From DAOTXK01 sp034435395 (GTDB lineage Bacteria > Chloroflexota > Anaerolineae > Aggregatilineales > Ch27): DNA of 37,826 nt. This document shows positions 14,836-24,167 of this stretch, piece by piece. Each line of letters opens with the position of its first letter. Positions within the stretch are counted from its first letter, which is position 1. The stretch is taken from NCBI GenBank assembly GCA_034435395.1, contig DAOTXK010000179.1, forward strand, positions 1-37,826, in the 5' to 3' direction. A model generated the notes under the pieces. The model was not told the DNA's origin. It was given only the letters and a program-made list of their open reading frames with translations, and searched no databases. Both the position numbers and the translations under genes were made by a program.

Positions 14836-16647
14836 TCAATCGGGGATGCCCGTCGGCACGCCCAGAAACTGGCCACGGGCCCCCGGCCATTGTTCAAAGG
14901 CTGTCGGTTCCCCGAACGCCAGCGTCGACGCCCACAGCCGCGCGAAAGTCCCATCGGCAGCCATGTCCTGTAACGTGATCTCCACCAGCGAGAGCATATC
15001 AGGATCGTTGCGGGGCACGGCAATGGCATAGTATTCGCGGCTGTACCAGCGATCCGTCAGCTTCACCAGTTCGCCATTGGCTTCCACCAGGGGCAGCAGG
15101 CGCAAACTGTCACCAAACACCACATCCGCGTTCTGGTCAACCAGCATTGAATAGACCGCGTCTTCATCATTGATAATGGTGAAGATGTTCACCGCTGTTC
15201 GGACCTCATCCGCTAATTCGTTGACGCGGTCAGCCGTTCCCGGCTCGCTGGCAAAAATGCCCACCCACCGCCCTCGCAAATCGGCAAATCCCTCGATCGC
15301 GCTGCCAGCAGGGACCATCAGCCGGTCGCCGTGTACGATCAGCGGCGCGCTATAGGCGACCTCATAAGGCCCGGTCCAGCGGGGTGTCACGCCGATGGCC
15401 AGGTGAGCCTGTCCGCTGGCGACCAATTCCAGAGCGCTGGCTGCCGAGTCCGGGGTGAACTCCGCAGCCACTCCCCAGCGGGCGGCCATCTCCTGCGCCA
15501 CGGCCTGATAAAAACTTTCCAGGCGGCGGACGAAGGGCGAGGACTGAGGATTCAGATCAAGCCCGGCCACGCGGACGGCTTCGCCGGCCTGAATGCGGGC
15601 CACCAGAGACGGCTCAGGATACGCGAGCGTAGTGTCAAAATCCGCCAGGCCGCGAGTGTCTTCGGCCACCCCTTCCCATACCGGGAACTCCAGCGTAAAC
15701 GAGAGGTTGGGAAACCATGTGCGCCGCGACTCGTCCACGCGCCCCTCCGCATACAGCGCCTGCAACGCCCGGTTGAGCAGATAACGCAGCGGGCCGTCCT
15801 GCCGCCGCAGGGCAATGGCATAAGGCTCCGGTTCCAGCACCTCATCCAGGAGGCGCACGCCCGCGATTTGAGACAGCACCGGGATCAGACTCACCCGGTC
15901 GGCCACCACCGCGGCCACATTGCCGCTCCCCAGCGCGCCCACCGCCTGATCCAGCGTCAGGAAAAGCTCCGGCGTCACATTTAACCCCCCGTTACTGATG
16001 GCCCGACCCAGGGCGCGTTCGCTGGCCGTCCCCTGCACCGCGCCGACTCGCTGACCATTCACCTGTCCAGGACTCTGGATTGCCCCGTCCGCGCGGACCA
16101 GGAACATCTGCCCACCAGGAAAATATGTCTGGGTGAAAGCCAGCTCCGACTCGGCCTCTCGTCGATGCACCACCGCCGCCATCAGGATATCCACGTCATC
16201 GACCAGCAATGACGCAACCGCATTCTGGCGCGTCACCTGCACGAACGAGATATCCACCCCCAATTGTTCCGCGATGCCGCGTGCCAGGTCGGCCTCATAA
16301 CCGACTACGCGCCCTCGCTCGTTTAAGCTGCTCAACGGCGCGTTGTTGTAGAGCACCCCAACCCGCAGCATGCCCTCATCCCGAATCCGTTGCAGCGCCG
16401 ATACAGTCGGACGGGCTGTAGGCTGGCTCATTGCGGCACCCGGCACCAGCGTCGGCACCGCCAGTGTGACTGCCCGATCGAGCGTCGGCGTCACGGAAGG
16501 CGTAGGAGGGGCGGTCGGCGGGGATGTATGAACCGGCGATGGCGTTACACTGGCAGACCCGTCCGTTGAAAAGCTACAGGCGCCCAGCGTGATGGCCAGC
16601 AAGCCCCATACCATCAAACACACTACAGATTTACACTGAGTAGACAT
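14836..16647 (-). CDS. Lipoprotein with two fused family-3 solute-binding domains
   Basis: This 603-aa protein is about twice the length of a normal family-3 receptor. A lipoprotein signal ends in LGAC (C24), followed by a Pro/Thr/Ser linker to about residue 75. Domain 1 (about 84-315) starts LRVGVLYNNAPLSSLNERG and has the family GYEADLARGIAEQLG segment. Domain 2 (about 345-585) repeats the fold in a more divergent form (VRVAGLDLNPQSSPFVRR, FADLRGRWVGIFASEPGTADR). Family-3 receptors bind amino acids or similar polar solutes; some are sensory. No permease or ATPase gene is adjacent. ATG 16647 gives a complete signal peptide, though its ribosome site is weak. Confidence 0.9.
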   Translation of the reverse strand: MSTQCKSVVCLMVWGLLAITLGACSFSTDGSASVTPSPVHTSPPTAPPTPSVTPTLDRAVTLAVPTLVPGAAMSQPTARPTVSALQRIRDEGMLRVGVLYNNAPLSSLNERGRVVGYEADLARGIAEQLGVDISFVQVTRQNAVASLLVDDVDILMAAVVHRREAESELAFTQTYFPGGQMFLVRADGAIQSPGQVNGQRVGAVQGTASERALGRAISNGGLNVTPELFLTLDQAVGALGSGNVAAVVADRVSLIPVLSQIAGVRLLDEVLEPEPYAIALRRQDGPLRYLLNRALQALYAEGRVDESRRTWFPNLSFTLEFPVWEGVAEDTRGLADFDTTLAYPEPSLVARIQAGEAVRVAGLDLNPQSSPFVRRLESFYQAVAQEMAARWGVAAEFTPDSAASALELVASGQAHLAIGVTPRWTGPYEVAYSAPLIVHGDRLMVPAGSAIEGFADLRGRWVGIFASEPGTADRVNELADEVRTAVNIFTIINDEDAVYSMLVDQNADVVFGDSLRLLPLVEANGELVKLTDRWYSREYYAIAVPRNDPDMLSLVEITLQDMAADGTFARLWASTLAFGEPTAFEQWPGARGQFLGVPTGIPD

Positions 16648-16721
16648 CTGACTCTAACAATGCTCCGCGACGCAGGCCACTGCGCCCAGGCTCCTGGCTG
16701 TCGCCCTGATCTCACCTTACC

Positions 16722-17327
16722 CTATCCATCTCCCCGGTAGAGGCCGTGGACAGCAATGTACTCGCCTACGGCGTCCGGCACCAGATATCGGATAGACTGC
16801 CCGGCGCGCACACGCGCTCCAATCATGGTCCCCGACAGTCCGATGCTCGGACCCTCAACAAAAGTCACGCACTCCCTCACCCCAGGCAGTGCCGTTTCCA
16901 GACGATCCATGTCGATCAGCGGTTCTGGGCGTCTGAACACCGCCAATCGACACAGTCGGAGCAGCCGCTCCGGTTCGTGCCAATGAGGAAGATCGCCCAG
17001 TGAATCGCCACCCATCAAAAAAAACAGTTCCGCTGTGGGCTGTTGCGCCTGGGCCAGCGCCACCATGTCCGCCGTGAAATGAGGGCCTGGCCGATCCACA
17101 TCCAGGCGGGAGAGGTGAAACAGCGGATTGGAGGCCAGGGCCAGCCGCACCATCTCCAGCCGATGGGCGATAGGGGTGATGGCCCGGCGCTGCTTGTGGG
17201 GAGGCTCCCCCGCCGGGACAAACCAGACCGCGTCCAGGGCCAGAGCATCCGCCGTCACTGAGGCCAGGATCAGATGGCCCAGATGCGGCGGATCAAACGT
17301 GCCGCCGAATAATCCTATTCGCCCCAT
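16722..17327 (-). CDS. nadD: Nicotinate-nucleotide adenylyltransferase
   Basis: NadD joins nicotinate mononucleotide and ATP to make deamido-NAD in NAD synthesis. The 201-aa protein has the nucleotidyltransferase motif GGTFDPPHLGH (8-18) and the C-terminal GLSGTMIGARVRAG...SIRYLVPDAV region; in the usual SSTxIR box the Arg is replaced by Gly here. The frame is open to 17453, but ATG 17327 starts exactly at the family N-terminus (MGRIGLFGG) and overlaps the obg stop by 13 nt. The obg-nadD order is common in bacteria. Confidence 0.95.
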   Translation of the reverse strand: MGRIGLFGGTFDPPHLGHLILASVTADALALDAVWFVPAGEPPHKQRRAITPIAHRLEMVRLALASNPLFHLSRLDVDRPGPHFTADMVALAQAQQPTAELFFLMGGDSLGDLPHWHEPERLLRLCRLAVFRRPEPLIDMDRLETALPGVRECVTFVEGPSIGLSGTMIGARVRAGQSIRYLVPDAVGEYIAVHGLYRGDG

Positions 17328-18577
17328 TCCAGCTCGTATTCGCCAATGAAAACGGTGTCGCCCGGCTGAACGCCCTGCGCTTCCAGCGCTTCCGTAATAC
17401 CCAATACTTCCAAGGTCCGTTGAAAGCGTTGCACCGCTTCGTCGTAGTCCCAATACGTCATCGCCGCGGCGCGCTCAATGCGCTCACCTGAGACGTGAAA
17501 AACGCCGTCGTCTCCCCGCGTGATGGTGAACGGCACGTTTTCCTCCAGACGGTAGACCGGCGCTTCCGCCACCGCTTCCGCCGTCTCTCGGGGCAGCGTA
17601 TCGAGCAGGGCAAAGACTCGCCCGACCAGTTGATCCACGCCCTGATGGGTGATCGCTGCAATCGCCAGCGATTCATAGCCGCGCTCCCTGAGCGCCGCCC
17701 GCAGGCTTTCCCAACGCGACTGAGCCTGCGGCAAATCCATCTTGTTCAGCACCACAATCTGAGGACGCTCGGCGAGCCGCTCATCGAACAGAGCCAGTTC
17801 GGCGTTGATCTGGTTGAAGTCAGCGAATGGGTCGTCGCTTGCCCCATCCAGCAGATGGATCAGCACGCGCGTCCGCTGGATGTGCCGCAGGAACGCATGG
17901 CCCAGCCCCACGCCCATATGTGCCCCCTCGACGAGGCCGGGGATATCCGCCGCCACAAACGTCCGGTGATCGCGCTCGACCACCCCCAGATTCGGCTCCA
18001 CCGTCGTAAACGGATAGTCAGCGATCTTGGGACGGGCATTGCTGATGACGGAGAGCAGCGTTGATTTGCCCGCGTTGGGCACGCCGACAATGCCCACGTC
18101 AGCGATCAGCTTGAGTTCCAGGTGCAGCCAGCGTTCCTGGCCCGGCTCACCGCGCTCAGCCATCCGCGGCGCCTGGTTGCGGCTGGTGGCGAAGCGCGCA
18201 TTGCCACGACCGCCCCGCCCTCCAGCCGCGACAACCACCCGCTGACCCTCCCGAACCAGGTCGGCCAGCACCAGACCGGTATGGGCGTCGCGCACCACTG
18301 TCCCCGGCGGGACGCGTATGATCAGGTCCGCGCCGCTGCGACCGGTCTTGTTACTGCTGCCGCCGCGGCTGCCGTTTTCCGCCTGGAAATGAGACTGGCG
18401 CTTGAAAGCAGACAGGGTATTCAGTTGGGGATCGACCACCAACACAACATCGCCGCCACGCCCCCCGTCCCCGCCGGAAGGGCCGCCGTGCGGCACGTAT
18501 TTCTCGCGGCGGAAGGTGACGATCCCATCGCCACCATCGCCGCTACGGACGTGAATCTTGGCTTCGTCAAAAAACAT
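17315..18577 (-). CDS. obg: Obg GTPase (CgtA)
   Basis: This 420-aa ribosome-assembly and stress GTPase shows all three expected domains: the Gly-rich Obg fold (about 1-157, with GGPSGGDGGRGGDV), the G domain with P-loop GVPNAGKST (165-173), DIPG and NKMD, and a C-terminal OCT domain. GTG 18586 is possible, but ATG 18577, with GAGTGA about 8 nt upstream, matches the normal MFFDEAKI start. It lies 17 nt after the GbsR-like gene and overlaps nadD, so the three genes probably form one operon. Confidence 0.96.
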   Translation of the reverse strand: MFFDEAKIHVRSGDGGDGIVTFRREKYVPHGGPSGGDGGRGGDVVLVVDPQLNTLSAFKRQSHFQAENGSRGGSSNKTGRSGADLIIRVPPGTVVRDAHTGLVLADLVREGQRVVVAAGGRGGRGNARFATSRNQAPRMAERGEPGQERWLHLELKLIADVGIVGVPNAGKSTLLSVISNARPKIADYPFTTVEPNLGVVERDHRTFVAADIPGLVEGAHMGVGLGHAFLRHIQRTRVLIHLLDGASDDPFADFNQINAELALFDERLAERPQIVVLNKMDLPQAQSRWESLRAALRERGYESLAIAAITHQGVDQLVGRVFALLDTLPRETAEAVAEAPVYRLEENVPFTITRGDDGVFHVSGERIERAAAMTYWDYDEAVQRFQRTLEVLGITEALEAQGVQPGDTVFIGEYELEWGE

Positions 18578-18594
18578 GATGGTCACTCAGATGA

Positions 18595-19173
18595 CTATTC
18601 AATGGTGATCTTGGTCACTTCGCTGACATCAAACCTGCCGGCCGCCGCCCGCTGAAGGACCGACGTCAGGATCAACTGCGCAAACCGGAAAAAGTCGCCC
18701 AGATCATCGAGACGGCTGACGTACAGTTCCGCCACCTTCCGGTTTTCCTCATCCATATCGGGCATCGCCTGGCGCAGCTGTTCCATGCTTCGCTGCAAAA
18801 TCTGCACGGCATGCTCCAGATCGCGCAGTTCGCGGCTGCTCAACACATTGATGGCGATCTTCCAGAAGTCTGTTTCGGCTTCGTAAAATTTGCGCCGGTC
18901 GCCCCGCACCCAGGCCTCGCGCACAACCCCCATATGCTCCAGCGTCCGCAGGTTGGTGCTGACATTCGCCTTTGACTTCTGGAGCGTCGCCGCCAGGTCG
19001 TCCAGGGACAATGGTTCGGGACTCAGCAGCAACGCCGCGTATAACTGACCCATCACTTTGTTGAAGCCAAAGTACTCTGCCAACCGACCCAGACCATCTA
19101 ACATGCAGTCATTGACCGCTTGCAGATCGTCGTTAAGCGGATGATCGCCAGTGGGCGACACCTGCTCACTCAT
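18595..19173 (-). CDS. GbsR/MarR-like transcriptional regulator
   Basis: This 192-aa protein has a winged helix-turn-helix (about residues 40-105; LSLDDLAATLQKSKANVSTN, then the wing VREAWVRGDRRKFYEAE) followed by a long helical C-terminal part (about 110-185), as in GbsR-like regulators. Such proteins often control osmoprotectant or export genes. ATG 19173 follows AGGGGG. It lies between the MacB-type export operon and obg; by position it may regulate the export operon, but it also leads obg-nadD. The effector is unknown. Confidence 0.88.
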   Translation of the reverse strand: MSEQVSPTGDHPLNDDLQAVNDCMLDGLGRLAEYFGFNKVMGQLYAALLLSPEPLSLDDLAATLQKSKANVSTNLRTLEHMGVVREAWVRGDRRKFYEAETDFWKIAINVLSSRELRDLEHAVQILQRSMEQLRQAMPDMDEENRKVAELYVSRLDDLGDFFRFAQLILTSVLQRAAAGRFDVSEVTKITIE

Positions 19174-19316
19174 TGCTACCCCCTAGTGGTATCGATCACA
19201 ATTGGCCATCGGACAACCTCGCGCCCAGCAACCGCGTCAAACCGCACACCGACAGAACCGAGACCAAAGCGTTGCCTTTCCCGCCGCGGCACGGTCCAAG
19301 CCAATAAGCCAGTTGG

Positions 19317-19325
19317 ATTATACCA
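19317..19325 (-). promoter_or_regulatory. Extended -10 promoter for gbsR-like/obg/nadD
   Basis: Minus strand TGGTATAAT (plus 19317-19325), 25 bp past the end of the upstream permease gene. It predicts a leader of about 137 nt before ATG 19173. The -35 (TTAGAC at 17-bp spacing) is poor. The leader contains AATTGTGA (plus 19196-19203). Confidence 0.5.
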
Positions 19326-19350
19326 GCAGTCAGCCTTCGGTCTAACAGCG

Positions 19351-20622
19351 TTATTCGTAACGGAGCGCATCAATGGGATTCAGGCGGGAAGCCCGTCGGG
19401 CTGGGTATAAACCGAAGAAAATTCCCACCACAGCCGAGATCGTGGTCGCCAGGACGACGCTCTCCAACCGGACGGCCGCTTTGAGGTCCGGCAGAATAGC
19501 GCTGATGATGGCCGTCCCCAACGCGGCCACGACAATGCCTGCCAAACCGCCCACCACGGCCAACACCATGCTCTCCACCAGGAACTGGGACAGGATATCT
19601 CTATCCCGTGCGCCCACCGCCTTCCGCAGCCCGATCTCATGAGTCCGCTCAGTGACCGTCACCAGCATAATGTTCATGATGCCGATGCCCCCGACCACCA
19701 GCGAAATCCCCGCGATCACGCCCAGGAAGATCGTCAGCAGAGTCGTAATCGCCCCGAAGCTGTTGAGCAGGTCAGCCTGGGTAAGGACAAGGAAATCGTC
19801 ATCATCGCGGAAGTTGATGCGATGTTCCTCCCGCAACGTCGCGGTGATTTGCTGCACCAGGGAATCAATACGATCCTTGCTGACCGCCTGGACAAGAATC
19901 CGCGACACGGACCGCTGACCGGCCACGGTGCGCCCACTTTGCAGCCGGGTCTGGGCGGTCGTCAGCGGGACGACGATCAGATCATCCTCATCGCCAAAGC
20001 TGGTGCCGCCGTACCGCTCCAGAATACCGACCACCCGGAACGGCACGTTGCCAATGCGGATGGTCTCCCCCAGCGGAAATACGTCCGGCGGGAAGAGGTT
20101 CTCCATCGTCGTCTGGCCAATGACCGCCACCCGCGCCCCAGCCAGCATATCTCGCTCGTCAAAAAAGCGGCCCGCCGCCACCGCACGGTTGCGCACCGAT
20201 AGATAGTCCGGCGTGGTGGCCCGAATGCGCCCGCGAACTTCCGTGCCGCCCAAGGTCGTCGCCCGCGTGAGCTGAAGCTCCGGCACCACCTTCAACGCAT
20301 CCGGCACCCGAAATGGATCAGACAGCGCCTCGACATCCTTCAACGTCAGCGAGGAAAAACTGGCGCTGAACCGGTTGCTCGCCGGGGGGCCACCCGCACC
20401 AGCGACGCGTATCAGCGTGTCCGGGACGACAAACACCAGGTTCGTGCCAATGCCCAGGAACTGCTCTTCCACAAACACCTGGACGGCCTGGCCGACAGAC
20501 ACCAGCACGATCACGGCTGATACGCCAATGGCGATCCCCAGCGTGGTCAGCGCTGCCCGCAAACGATTCGACTGCAAGCCGATCAGCGCTATCCGAAAAC
20601 TTTCGGTGAAGGAACCCTTCAT
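19351..20622 (-). CDS. MacB-type ABC transporter permease, second copy
   Basis: This 423-aa inner-membrane protein has the MacB layout: an N-terminal helix (about 23-45), a large extracytoplasmic domain (about 50-290), and a C-terminal FtsX-type region with three helices and the motif TERTHEIGLRKAVGA. It ends with LNPIDALRYE, as does its neighbour. It is the last gene of the export operon and starts 6 nt after its paralogue. The two permeases are clearly homologous and may form a heterodimer on a shared ATPase. The substrate is unknown; relatives export macrolides, peptides, lipoproteins or siderophores. Confidence 0.93.
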   Translation of the reverse strand: MKGSFTESFRIALIGLQSNRLRAALTTLGIAIGVSAVIVLVSVGQAVQVFVEEQFLGIGTNLVFVVPDTLIRVAGAGGPPASNRFSASFSSLTLKDVEALSDPFRVPDALKVVPELQLTRATTLGGTEVRGRIRATTPDYLSVRNRAVAAGRFFDERDMLAGARVAVIGQTTMENLFPPDVFPLGETIRIGNVPFRVVGILERYGGTSFGDEDDLIVVPLTTAQTRLQSGRTVAGQRSVSRILVQAVSKDRIDSLVQQITATLREEHRINFRDDDDFLVLTQADLLNSFGAITTLLTIFLGVIAGISLVVGGIGIMNIMLVTVTERTHEIGLRKAVGARDRDILSQFLVESMVLAVVGGLAGIVVAALGTAIISAILPDLKAAVRLESVVLATTISAVVGIFFGLYPARRASRLNPIDALRYE

Positions 20623-20628
20623 GTCCGG

Positions 20629-21861
20629 CTACTCATAGCGCAGGGCATCAATCGGATTGAGAGACGCCGCCCGGCTGGCGGGAAAAATCCCAAAAAACAC
20701 GCCGATCACGGTGCTCACCGTCGTCGCCAACAGAATCGCTTCTGGCGTCACCGTCAATATCAGGCCCGGGATGGCCGCCGTCCCAACCACGGAGACCAGA
20801 ACCCCCAGCCCGATCCCGACCATCCCACCCATAACCGTCAGCACCACGCTTTCCACCAGGAATTGCAGCAAGATATCCGCCCGCCGCGCGCCCACCGCCT
20901 TCCGAAGCCCGATCTCGCGGGTCCGCTCGGTGACCGTCACCAGCATGATGTTCATGATCCCGATCCCCCCGACTAACAGCGAGATGCCCGCGATCACCCC
21001 CAGGAAGATCGTCAGCAGCCCCATGATCTGCCCCACAACGGACAACAACTCGGTCTGCGAGAGGATGGTGAAGTCCTGTTCATCCCGATATTGAATCGCG
21101 TGTCGCTCGGTCAGGATGCGCTCGATCTCCCGGGTTGCGTCGTCAATGCGCTCCTCGGAGATGGCCTGCACGTTCACATAACCAACCTGGTAGCTGCCGC
21201 CCCGCATCTGCGCCCTGGTCAGCCGCGTTTGAGCCGTGCTGATCGGCACAAAGACGACGTCGTCCTCATCGGCGAACCCTGAACCGCCGCGCTCCTCCAT
21301 CAGCCCTACCACGCGAAACGGGACGCCGTTGATCCGGACCGTCTGCCCGACGGGGTCCACCCCCTCGCCAAATAGATCCGCCGCTGTCGTCACCCCCAGC
21401 ACGGCTACCCGCGCGCTGATCAGCACATCGGTTTCCTCAATGAACCGGCCAAAGCGCGGGTACCAGCCGCGCAAATCCTGATAGTCCGGGGTGACGCCAG
21501 CCACCGAGAGCACGGTATCATTGCCCCCGGCGACGATGGTGGAGAACACGTCATATTGCGGCGCGACCCGTAGAATGCTGGGTGCGAACAAGGGGTTGCT
21601 GAGCGCCTCCACATCGGCCATTGTCAGAACCTTGACATCGCTGGGACCGGCTCCCGGGGGAGTCGTGCTGAACACAAAGAGCAGGTTAGAGCCCAGCGAC
21701 TCAAACTGGGCGGCGATGTACCGCTCGACCCCTTGCCCAAAGCTGACCAGTCCGATCACCGCCCCCACACCGATCACGATGCCCAGCATGGTCAGCGCCG
21801 AGCGCAGGCGGTTCGACAGCAGCGCCGCAAAAGCGATGCGAAAGCTCTCCCAGATCGCCAT
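20629..21861 (-). CDS. MacB-type ABC transporter permease, first copy
   Basis: This 410-aa protein has the same layout as the downstream permease: an N-terminal helix, a periplasmic-type domain and a C-terminal FtsX region with TERTREIGLRKAVGA and LNPIDALRYE at the end. It starts 4 nt after the ATPase stop, so translation is probably coupled. The two permeases are similar in the membrane parts and diverge in the extracytoplasmic domain, as expected for duplicated subunits that recognise the substrate differently. Confidence 0.93.
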   Translation of the reverse strand: MAIWESFRIAFAALLSNRLRSALTMLGIVIGVGAVIGLVSFGQGVERYIAAQFESLGSNLLFVFSTTPPGAGPSDVKVLTMADVEALSNPLFAPSILRVAPQYDVFSTIVAGGNDTVLSVAGVTPDYQDLRGWYPRFGRFIEETDVLISARVAVLGVTTAADLFGEGVDPVGQTVRINGVPFRVVGLMEERGGSGFADEDDVVFVPISTAQTRLTRAQMRGGSYQVGYVNVQAISEERIDDATREIERILTERHAIQYRDEQDFTILSQTELLSVVGQIMGLLTIFLGVIAGISLLVGGIGIMNIMLVTVTERTREIGLRKAVGARRADILLQFLVESVVLTVMGGMVGIGLGVLVSVVGTAAIPGLILTVTPEAILLATTVSTVIGVFFGIFPASRAASLNPIDALRYE

Positions 21862-21865
21862 GGCT

Positions 21866-22723
21866 TCAGGGGGATACTTCTACCGAGGTGTCATATGCCT
21901 CGCGGAAGACATCCTCTAATTCTGCAACCTCCGACGGGCGCTCCACTTCCCCGGCGACCAGCGGCGCTGCCACACGCTTATCCGCCACCACCCGGCCATC
22001 GCGCAGCATGATCACCCGGCCCGTATGCCGGGCGATGAACGCGTCGTGGGTCACAAATATCGTGGTCATCCCGCGCTCACGATTCAAACTCTGGAAAATC
22101 CGCAGTATCTCAGTCCCGCTCTTCGAGTCGAGGTTGCCCGTCGGCTCGTCGGCCAGGATCATCGCCGGCTCAGTGACCAGCGCCCGGGCGATGGCCACCC
22201 GTTGCTGTTGCCCACCGGAAAGCTCACTGGGCTGGTGATCCAGCCGATCTCCCAGCCCCACCGCCTCCAGCGCCGCAAAAGCCCGTTTGCGCCGGTGGCC
22301 GGGACGAGCAGCGTAAATCAGCGGCAACTCCACCTGCCGCACGGCGGTGGTGCGTTTGAGCAGGTTAAAACTCTGGAAGACAAACCCGATCTTCTCATTC
22401 CGAATGCGGGCCAGTTCACGATCGCTGGCCTGGCTCACGTCCAGCCCATCCAGGTAGTACTTGCCGCTGGTCGGCTGGTCCAACGCGCCGAGGATATTCA
22501 TCAGCGTGCTTTTGCCCGACCCCGAAGGCCCCATAATGGAGACAAACTCTCCCTGGTAGATTCGCAGGGACACCCCCCGCAAGGCATGAACCTCGATGTC
22601 GCCCATCCGGTATACCCTGGTGATGTCGCGCACATCGATGATCGCCGGGCGTCCCTGATCGTCGCACGGCACTTCGTGGGCCGGTTCCCGCCGTCCGTTG
22701 CCACCCATTCTACTTCCCATCAT
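21866..22723 (-). CDS. MacB-type ABC transporter ATPase
   Basis: This 285-aa cytoplasmic ATPase powers the two adjacent permeases. It has Walker A GPSGSGKS (65-72), the Q-loop FVFQSFNLL, the signature LSGGQQQR, and Walker B with DEPTGNLDS, the last being typical of the LolD/MacB group. The first 25 residues and about 40 residues at the C-terminus extend beyond the core. The start could be either of two adjacent ATGs (22723, 22720) or an ATG five codons in. It is the only ATPase in the operon. Confidence 0.95.
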   Translation of the reverse strand: MMGSRMGGNGRREPAHEVPCDDQGRPAIIDVRDITRVYRMGDIEVHALRGVSLRIYQGEFVSIMGPSGSGKSTLMNILGALDQPTSGKYYLDGLDVSQASDRELARIRNEKIGFVFQSFNLLKRTTAVRQVELPLIYAARPGHRRKRAFAALEAVGLGDRLDHQPSELSGGQQQRVAIARALVTEPAMILADEPTGNLDSKSGTEILRIFQSLNRERGMTTIFVTHDAFIARHTGRVIMLRDGRVVADKRVAAPLVAGEVERPSEVAELEDVFREAYDTSVEVSP

Positions 22724-22746
22724 TGCCCATCATCCCTGTTGACCGC

Positions 22747-24156
22747 CTATGGCGCAAAACTGAACGGGTCAAAAACGCTGCGCGGCAACAACACAATCTC
22801 ATCACCCTCATTGACACCGCTGACCACCTCGCTGTACGTCTCATTGCGCCGCCCCAGTACCACCTCAACCTCGTCCAGCCGCCCAGCCGGACGCCGGACA
22901 GTCACGAATGCCTGCTGGGTCCGGCGATCCAGACGGATGAACCGATTGCGCACCCGGATCACATCCTGCACCTCATCCACCACCAGCGTGGCCGTGGCAT
23001 TCATCCCGGCCCGGATGGGCAGAGCCGTCGGGTCAAGTGTCACCTGCACGGTAAAAGTGACGACCCCGCCCAGATTCGTCGCCACCTGGTCAATTCGCGA
23101 GACGGTCCCCGTGATCAGCTGGCCCGGCAGAGCGTCCAGCGTGATCTCAGCGACCTGGCCGATTGCCACCTGAGCGATGTCGATCTCGTCCACCACCAGA
23201 TCAATAGAATAACTGCTGCTGTCCAGCAACACGATCGCCGGGCTGGTCGTTGGGGGCGGCTCGCCCACGACCAGGTTGACTTGCGCCACAGTCCCGCCGA
23301 ACGGCGCTGCCAGCGTCGCCTGCGAGAGTTGATGGCGTACCCGTTCGATGGCCAGATAGGCCGCCTGCACCTGGGCATCAGCGATCGCCCGTTCATGCTC
23401 AGAAGGCCCCTCCAGCAGACGCTGAAGCGCCGCCTGCGCGCTCACCACCGCCGCCCGCGCCGAGGCCACATTCGCCTCATTGGCCGAAGCATTCTGGGCC
23501 TGAAGGAGTTGCTGTTCGGCGATAGCCACGTCGTATTCCCTTCGGTTCACCTCCGCCTCTGCCTGGGGCAGTTGGGCATTGCGGTCCAGCCCAGCCTGGG
23601 CCATGACCCGGGCCTGATCGCGCTGGAGTTGCGTCTGCCAGAGCTGGTTGCGCGCCAGCTCCAGCTGAAGCCGGGCAATACGTTCGTCGCGGGGGTCAGG
23701 GGCCTCCGACATCAGCGACAACTGGCTGCTGGCCGCGTATATAGCCGCCCGGGCGACAGCGAGGTCCTCTTCCCGTGGCTCAGCCGACAGAGCATCCAGG
23801 GCAATCCGCTGCAACGCCCAGGACAACTCGGCATCTCGCAGCGCAAACTCCAGGTCCTGGGTGTCCAGCCGTGCCAGCACCTGCCCCGCCACCACCACAT
23901 CTCCCTCCTCGACCAGCACTTCGGCCACATCGCCAGACAGGAGAAAATACATCGGCAATCGCCGCGCCGGGTTGATCGCCCCACTGGCGCTGATGGCCAC
24001 CCTCACGGTCCCTCGTTCCGCGACTGTGACATCCTCAATCTGCGCCTCAGGCTGGGTATCCCTCAAAGGCCCCCGCTCCATACGGAAACGCAGGAATCCC
24101 GCCCCCAGAATCAACAATGCGCCTATAACCACCAGATTGCGCAGTCGTCGGTACAT
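22747..24156 (-). CDS. HlyD-type efflux adaptor, second copy
   Basis: This protein of about 469 aa has an N-terminal membrane anchor (LVVIGALLILGAGFL), a lipoyl half-motif (VAEVLVEEGDVVVAGQVLARLD), a long coiled coil (about 120-290), and a second lipoyl half and beta-barrel region. Membrane-fusion proteins of this family link an ABC permease to the exterior or to a channel. A GTG at 24171 overlaps the preceding stop as GTGA and is an alternative start; the ATG at 24156 is 12 nt past the stop. It is a paralogue of the adaptor just upstream. Confidence 0.92.
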   Translation of the reverse strand: MYRRLRNLVVIGALLILGAGFLRFRMERGPLRDTQPEAQIEDVTVAERGTVRVAISASGAINPARRLPMYFLLSGDVAEVLVEEGDVVVAGQVLARLDTQDLEFALRDAELSWALQRIALDALSAEPREEDLAVARAAIYAASSQLSLMSEAPDPRDERIARLQLELARNQLWQTQLQRDQARVMAQAGLDRNAQLPQAEAEVNRREYDVAIAEQQLLQAQNASANEANVASARAAVVSAQAALQRLLEGPSEHERAIADAQVQAAYLAIERVRHQLSQATLAAPFGGTVAQVNLVVGEPPPTTSPAIVLLDSSSYSIDLVVDEIDIAQVAIGQVAEITLDALPGQLITGTVSRIDQVATNLGGVVTFTVQVTLDPTALPIRAGMNATATLVVDEVQDVIRVRNRFIRLDRRTQQAFVTVRRPAGRLDEVEVVLGRRNETYSEVVSGVNEGDEIVLLPRSVFDPFSFAP

Positions 24157-24167
24157 GGCACCTGCTG

